A stretch of 36,205 nt of DNA from an uncultured Porphyromonadaceae bacterium (lineage in GTDB: Bacteria; Bacteroidota; Bacteroidia; Bacteroidales; Muribaculaceae), in contig CABRGT010000012.1 in NCBI GenBank assembly GCA_902470475.1, positions 1 through 36,205 on the forward strand, read 5' to 3'. Shown one piece after another: positions 32,998 to 36,205 of the stretch (its first letter is position 1; every line of letters begins with the position of its first letter). The notes under the pieces are model-generated. The model made no database searches and was not told the DNA's origin. It worked only from the letters and a program-made list of their open reading frames with translations. The translations under genes were made by a program, and so were the position numbers.

Positions 32998-33002
32998 CCG
33001 CT

Positions 33003-33779
33003 ATGAAAAAGATATTTACAGCAATTATCGCGATAATCGGCTCAATAGCGGCAGCTGCGGCCGCCGTGTCGCCTTCGATGGCCGATTCGGCCTATAATAA
33101 GGAAATGTATGGCGACGCAGTGGATCTGTACCGTCAGATCCTTGCCGAGAACGGGCCGTCGGCCGACGTATATTACAATCTCGGCAACGCACTTTACCGC
33201 CAGGACAATGTGGCCGGAGCCGTTCTCAACTACGAGCGTGCTCTGCGCATCGATCCCGGGCACGCCGACGCCCGCGCGAATCTGCAGTTTGTCAACTCGC
33301 GCCTTGAGGACAAGCCCGAGAACAACAATTCATTCCTGACGCGGCTGCACCATTCCGCCGTCACGGCTACTTCGGCCAATACGTGGGCGTGGGTGGCGCT
33401 CGGCGCTTTCCTGCTGCTGTGCGGCCTGACGGCTCTGTACATATTCAGCGGCAACGTGCTGCTGCGTAAGGTCGGATTTTTCGGCGGCATCGTGATGCTT
33501 GCTGCCACAGTGTATCTGATTGTGGTCACGGTCGACGCTGCAAAGCATTTTAACGACCATTCGGAGGCAGTGGTCACCGTGCCGTCGACACTGCTCAACT
33601 CGGCTCCGCGGCAGCCGCGCCAGACCGAGAAGGTCGTACCGCTTCACGAAGGCACCAAGGTGCAGATTCTCGATTCGGTGTCGACTCCCGACGATCCCGT
33701 GTCGCCCCGCTATTACAAGATCAGCATCAACGGCTCGGCTCCGGCCTGGCTGCGTGCGACCGATGTCGAGATAATCTGA
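33003..33779 (+). CDS. batE: TPR and SH3-like membrane protein BatE
   Basis: The protein has 258 residues. A signal peptide (KKIFTAIIAIIGSIAAAAAA) leads into two TPR units (AYNKEMYGDAVDLYRQILAENG and VYYNLGNALYRQDNVAGAVLNYERALRIDPG). Two membrane helices follow (WAWVALGAFLLLCGLTALYIF and VGFFGGIVMLAATVYLIVVTV), and then an SH3-like C-terminal domain (VPLHEGTKVQILDSVSTP..YYKISINGSAPAWL). I chose the ATG at 33003; a GTG three codons earlier overlaps the batD stop. The last base pair overlaps rsgA. It ends the bat cluster, probably working with BatC as scaffold for the VWA proteins. Confidence 0.92.
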   Translation: MKKIFTAIIAIIGSIAAAAAAVSPSMADSAYNKEMYGDAVDLYRQILAENGPSADVYYNLGNALYRQDNVAGAVLNYERALRIDPGHADARANLQFVNSRLEDKPENNNSFLTRLHHSAVTATSANTWAWVALGAFLLLCGLTALYIFSGNVLLRKVGFFGGIVMLAATVYLIVVTVDAAKHFNDHSEAVVTVPSTLLNSAPRQPRQTEKVVPLHEGTKVQILDSVSTPDDPVSPRYYKISINGSAPAWLRATDVEII

Positions 33780-34720
33780 TGGAAGGACTCGTAATCCGCA
33801 ACACCGGCTCGCACTATGTCGTAGCGCCCGACGACGGCTCGGCTGAAATCAACTGCAAGATCAAGGGTAATTTCCGCATCAAGGGCATACGGACCACCAA
33901 TCCGGTGGCCGTGGGCGACCGTGTAACCGTGGGCGATCCGGCTCCCGACGGTACCGCTTACATCACGGCCATAGCGCCGCGCCGCAACTATATAATCCGG
34001 CGCGCCAGCAATCTGTCGAAGGAAGCCCACATCATCGCGGCGAATGTCGACCGCGCCATGCTCGTGGCCACTCTGGCGCATCCAACGACCTCGACAAACT
34101 TTATCGACCGATTCCTGGCCACTGCCAGCGCCTACGACGTGCCGGCTATCCTCGTGATCAACAAGGTCGACCTTCTCGCGGATGAGGAAAACCGCGAGCT
34201 GCTCGACGCCGTGGCCTATCTCTACAGCTCGATCGGCTACGAGGTGGCTACGGTGTCGGCAAAGACCGGCGAGGGCATGGACCGTCTGCGCGAGCTGCTG
34301 CACGACAGGATTACGCTCGTGTCGGGTAACTCCGGTGTTGGCAAGACGACGCTCATCAATGAACTTATTCCGGGCCTTGATCTGCGCACGGCCGAAATTT
34401 CGGCTGTCCACGACCAGGGTATGCACACCACTACGTTCAGCGAGCTCTTCCGCCTGCCCGGCGGTGGTGCAATCATCGACACTCCCGGTGTGCGCGGGTT
34501 CGGCACCATCGACTTCGACAAATACGAGGTGGCGCATTATTTCCCGGAGCTGTTCGAGGAATCGAAGCATTGCCGGTTCGGCAATTGCACGCACACCCAC
34601 GAGCCGGGCTGCGCCGTGCTCCGCGCCATCGACGAAGGCCGTATAGCTCAGTCGCGCTACGCATCATATCTGTCCATTCTCGACGACGCCACTGAAGGCA
34701 AATACCGCAAAGGCTACTGA
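33779..34720 (+). CDS. rsgA: ribosome small-subunit-dependent GTPase RsgA
   Basis: A circularly permuted GTPase that assists late 30S subunit maturation. The protein has 313 residues. An N-terminal OB fold (about 1-75) comes first. The G motifs then run in permuted order: NKVD (G4) at 128-131, GNSGVGKT (G1) at 183-190, HTTT (G2) at 216-219 and DTPG (G3) at 234-237. A C-terminal zinc site C265-x4-C270-x-H272-x5-C278 closes it. The ATG shares one base with the batE stop (TGATG), so rsgA is translationally coupled to the bat operon although it has no known role in it. All family features are intact. Confidence 0.96.
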   Translation: MEGLVIRNTGSHYVVAPDDGSAEINCKIKGNFRIKGIRTTNPVAVGDRVTVGDPAPDGTAYITAIAPRRNYIIRRASNLSKEAHIIAANVDRAMLVATLAHPTTSTNFIDRFLATASAYDVPAILVINKVDLLADEENRELLDAVAYLYSSIGYEVATVSAKTGEGMDRLRELLHDRITLVSGNSGVGKTTLINELIPGLDLRTAEISAVHDQGMHTTTFSELFRLPGGGAIIDTPGVRGFGTIDFDKYEVAHYFPELFEESKHCRFGNCTHTHEPGCAVLRAIDEGRIAQSRYASYLSILDDATEGKYRKGY

Positions 34721-34748
34721 TCAAAGGCATCATTGGCAGATATCTTGA

Positions 34749-35327
34749 ATGAAAGCAATCGTAACTCTGTTTATCTCCTTGTTGAGCAGTTTGAGCCTAT
34801 GCGCGCAAACTGTCACTGAATATTTCGATGCGGGTAATCCGATCAAGTATTGCGGTACGGATTTTTTTCTTGTATGGAGTACCGGGCCACAGGATAATTA
34901 TTTCGTTCAGGAGTATTTGCCGAAAGGAGAGTCTCTCGAGCATTACAACCAGATGTTCACGATCAGTGTAATATTCTGGGACCGGACACCTCTTGAAGCG
35001 ATTAAGGCAAAAATCATTGAATTGGAAGGTCGCAGGAATACGGATCCGGTCACCAATTACCAGGCCGTTGAATATAATGGCGAATATATTCTTGAATTTA
35101 TTGTCAGTGATAGTAACAACGGCGACCTGAATACAGTGGAAGTTGATGTCCATCATTACAAACAAATGAACATAAACGGCAGAAATGCAACGGTTCTGAG
35201 CTTTTATTCGTGCCGTGCCTACGGTGATGAGATTATGGAATTTATTCAGTCGATCCCCGCTAAAAGAAACGCATGGTACGAAGGCATGAGCAATTTAAAA
35301 CTCGAACCGGAATTTCCCGTGAAGTAA
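34749..35327 (+). CDS. AT-rich secreted protein, no family recognised
   Basis: The protein has 192 residues with a signal peptide (KAIVTLFISLLSSLSLCAQ, cut near 20). The rest is mixed alpha/beta with many aromatic residues, no membrane helix and no motif I know. Its base composition is clearly more AT-rich, in both coding sequence and upstream bases, than the high-GC genes before and after it. It lies 28 bases behind rsgA with no -7 element between, so it may depend on read-through from the bat operon. Its 3' end is only 18 bases from the convergent ATP-grasp-like gene. An acquired or fast-evolving secreted or periplasmic protein is the simplest reading. The open frame and codon pattern look coding. 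Confidence 0.7.
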   Translation: MKAIVTLFISLLSSLSLCAQTVTEYFDAGNPIKYCGTDFFLVWSTGPQDNYFVQEYLPKGESLEHYNQMFTISVIFWDRTPLEAIKAKIIELEGRRNTDPVTNYQAVEYNGEYILEFIVSDSNNGDLNTVEVDVHHYKQMNINGRNATVLSFYSCRAYGDEIMEFIQSIPAKRNAWYEGMSNLKLEPEFPVK

Positions 35328-35345
35328 GCATTTGACTGATTGCCT

Positions 35346-36205
35346 TTACAGCATCTCCAGGACGAAGGTGAAGGCGCAGCCGGGCTGGGAGAGGGCGAGC
35401 CGGCCGGAGGTGAGTCGGCTGTCGTCGGCGGTGTAGACGCAGGAGGCTGTGGTGTCGCCGCGGTCGGCGGTGAAGCGTGCTTCTGATGCTGTATACGGAG
35501 CCAGGGCGAGTGCTATGAATCCCATTGTATAGCGGAAGTTGATTTCGACCACGGGGTCGATCATGCCGTCGGTGTCGACGAGCATGTCGACACCGAGCGG
35601 TCCGCAGTAGCGGTCGCCGATGACACGGCGCAGCGCCGCGGGCATGGCTTTGCGTATGGCCTCGAGCTTTTCGGCGCCGGATAGGGCTGCAATGCGGCTT
35701 TGAAGCACCGATTGCGTAGCCACCGTGTTGGAATGGTAGTCGCCTCGGGTGCCGGTCTCGAAAAGCGAGTATCCGGCAAATTCGCAACCGGCGGGGCTGT
35801 AATTCCATAGCATGGCGAAGTCGGCGGCGCGGTCGGCGGCATGCTCTATCATGACCGATCCCTGCGTGCGGATGAGTCCTGCGGCGCGCGCGGCAGCCGT
35901 GTCTGCTTTGTCGGGCGTACAGAAGGATATGCCGCGGCCGCTCGATGACCACGGTGCCTTGATCACACAGGCGCCTTGTTGCAACAGTGCGGGCAGCTGA
36001 CCGGGATCGCTGACTTCGACAGCGGCCGGCCATACATCGAACGGAAGATCCGCGGCGAGTGCGCGGGCGACAGCCGCCGCCGTGCGACGGTGCGAAAGTT
36101 CGCGTATGTCGGCCAAATGTCGGTCATCGGGCATCGCATGGAGCGGGAACCCACGCTGCCGGAGACTGCGGCGCGCGGCGGCAGACCAGCCCCATGGCAC
36201 AGGCT
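35346..36205 (-). CDS. ATP-grasp-like protein, cut by the window end
   Basis: At least 285 residues are visible; the frame stays open to the window edge, so the N-terminus is missing. Near the edge it reads PWGWSAAARRSLRQRGFP, then ELSHRRT. Then come ACVIKAPWSSSGRGISF, an ATP-grasp-type lysine and glycine-rich loop, and GPLGVDMLVDTDGMIDPVVEINFRYTMG, whose E-I-N-x-R matches the metal-binding end of ATP-grasp domains. I believe it belongs to a family of Bacteroidales proteins with an N-terminal domain of about 100 residues and an ATP-grasp fold, but no reaction is known to me. The gene faces the AT-rich secreted gene with no terminator between them. Confidence 0.72.
   Translation of the reverse strand, partial: PVPWGWSAAARRSLRQRGFPLHAMPDDRHLADIRELSHRRTAAAVARALAADLPFDVWPAAVEVSDPGQLPALLQQGACVIKAPWSSSGRGISFCTPDKADTAAARAAGLIRTQGSVMIEHAADRAADFAMLWNYSPAGCEFAGYSLFETGTRGDYHSNTVATQSVLQSRIAALSGAEKLEAIRKAMPAALRRVIGDRYCGPLGVDMLVDTDGMIDPVVEINFRYTMGFIALALAPYTASEARFTADRGDTTASCVYTADDSRLTSGRLALSQPGCAFTFVLEML

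Noticed and set aside
35328..35345. Terminator between the two convergent last genes
   Set aside because: The 18-base gap contains no inverted repeat long enough to support one.

Overview
The window looks like chromosomal core sequence from a member of the Bacteroidales. The evidence is several -7 promoter elements of the Bacteroidetes type (TAnnTTTG), weak or absent Shine-Dalgarno sequences, and lineage-typical genes: the complete MoxR/Bat aerotolerance cluster, PorQ, a PG0541-like protein behind an RND pump, and a DUF4890-type secreted protein. The high GC of most genes suits a Muribaculaceae-like gut bacterium better than a low-GC Bacteroides, but this placement is a guess. I see no rRNA, tRNA, CRISPR array, insertion sequence or prophage.

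Layout. (1) 1-660: a low-GC YafQ-type toxin-antitoxin pair. (2) 730-5708, plus strand: hpt-adk-acyl-CoA ligase, a GC-rich hairpin, then a DUF3737 beta-helix protein overlapping a PatB/MalY C-S lyase. (3) 9767 to 5698, minus strand: six genes that all overlap (porQ, cmk, ispH, DEDDh exonuclease, small membrane protein, GNAT acetyltransferase). (4) 9853-10798: a divergent EamA-type transporter, ended by a 16-bp-stem bidirectional hairpin against a minus-strand DUF4890-type secreted protein. (5) 11720-14221, plus strand: thioesterase-dprA, then a uridine-phosphorylase-type gene ended by a 12-bp-stem hairpin. (6) 19246 to 14293, minus strand: fur-like regulator, purA, DUF1015, trpS, divergent polysaccharide deacetylase. 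(7) 19439-25353, plus strand: tripartite RND efflux operon plus the PG0541-like protein. (8) 25521-34720, plus strand: moxR, DUF58, membrane protein, batA, batB, batC, batD, batE and rsgA in one tightly spaced run. (9) 34749-35327: an AT-rich orphan secreted protein. (10) 35346 to the window edge, minus strand: an ATP-grasp-like protein, cut by the edge.

How the parts work together. Region 2 starts with purine salvage and nucleotide balance. Region 7 encodes outer-membrane channel, lipoprotein adaptor and proton-driven pump. Region 8 encodes a AAA+ ATPase with VWA-domain membrane proteins and TPR partners, presumably an envelope chaperone or stress complex. The fur/tolC divergent region carries two related 14-bp palindromes, one at each promoter, which suggests shared control of regions 6 and 7.

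The best candidates for something new are those paired palindromes with a Fur-like regulator lacking the usual histidine cluster, the AT-rich repeat cluster in the bat leader, the DUF3737/PatB pair, and the AT-rich orphan secreted protein. Most of the window is otherwise ordinary, well-conserved gene content.
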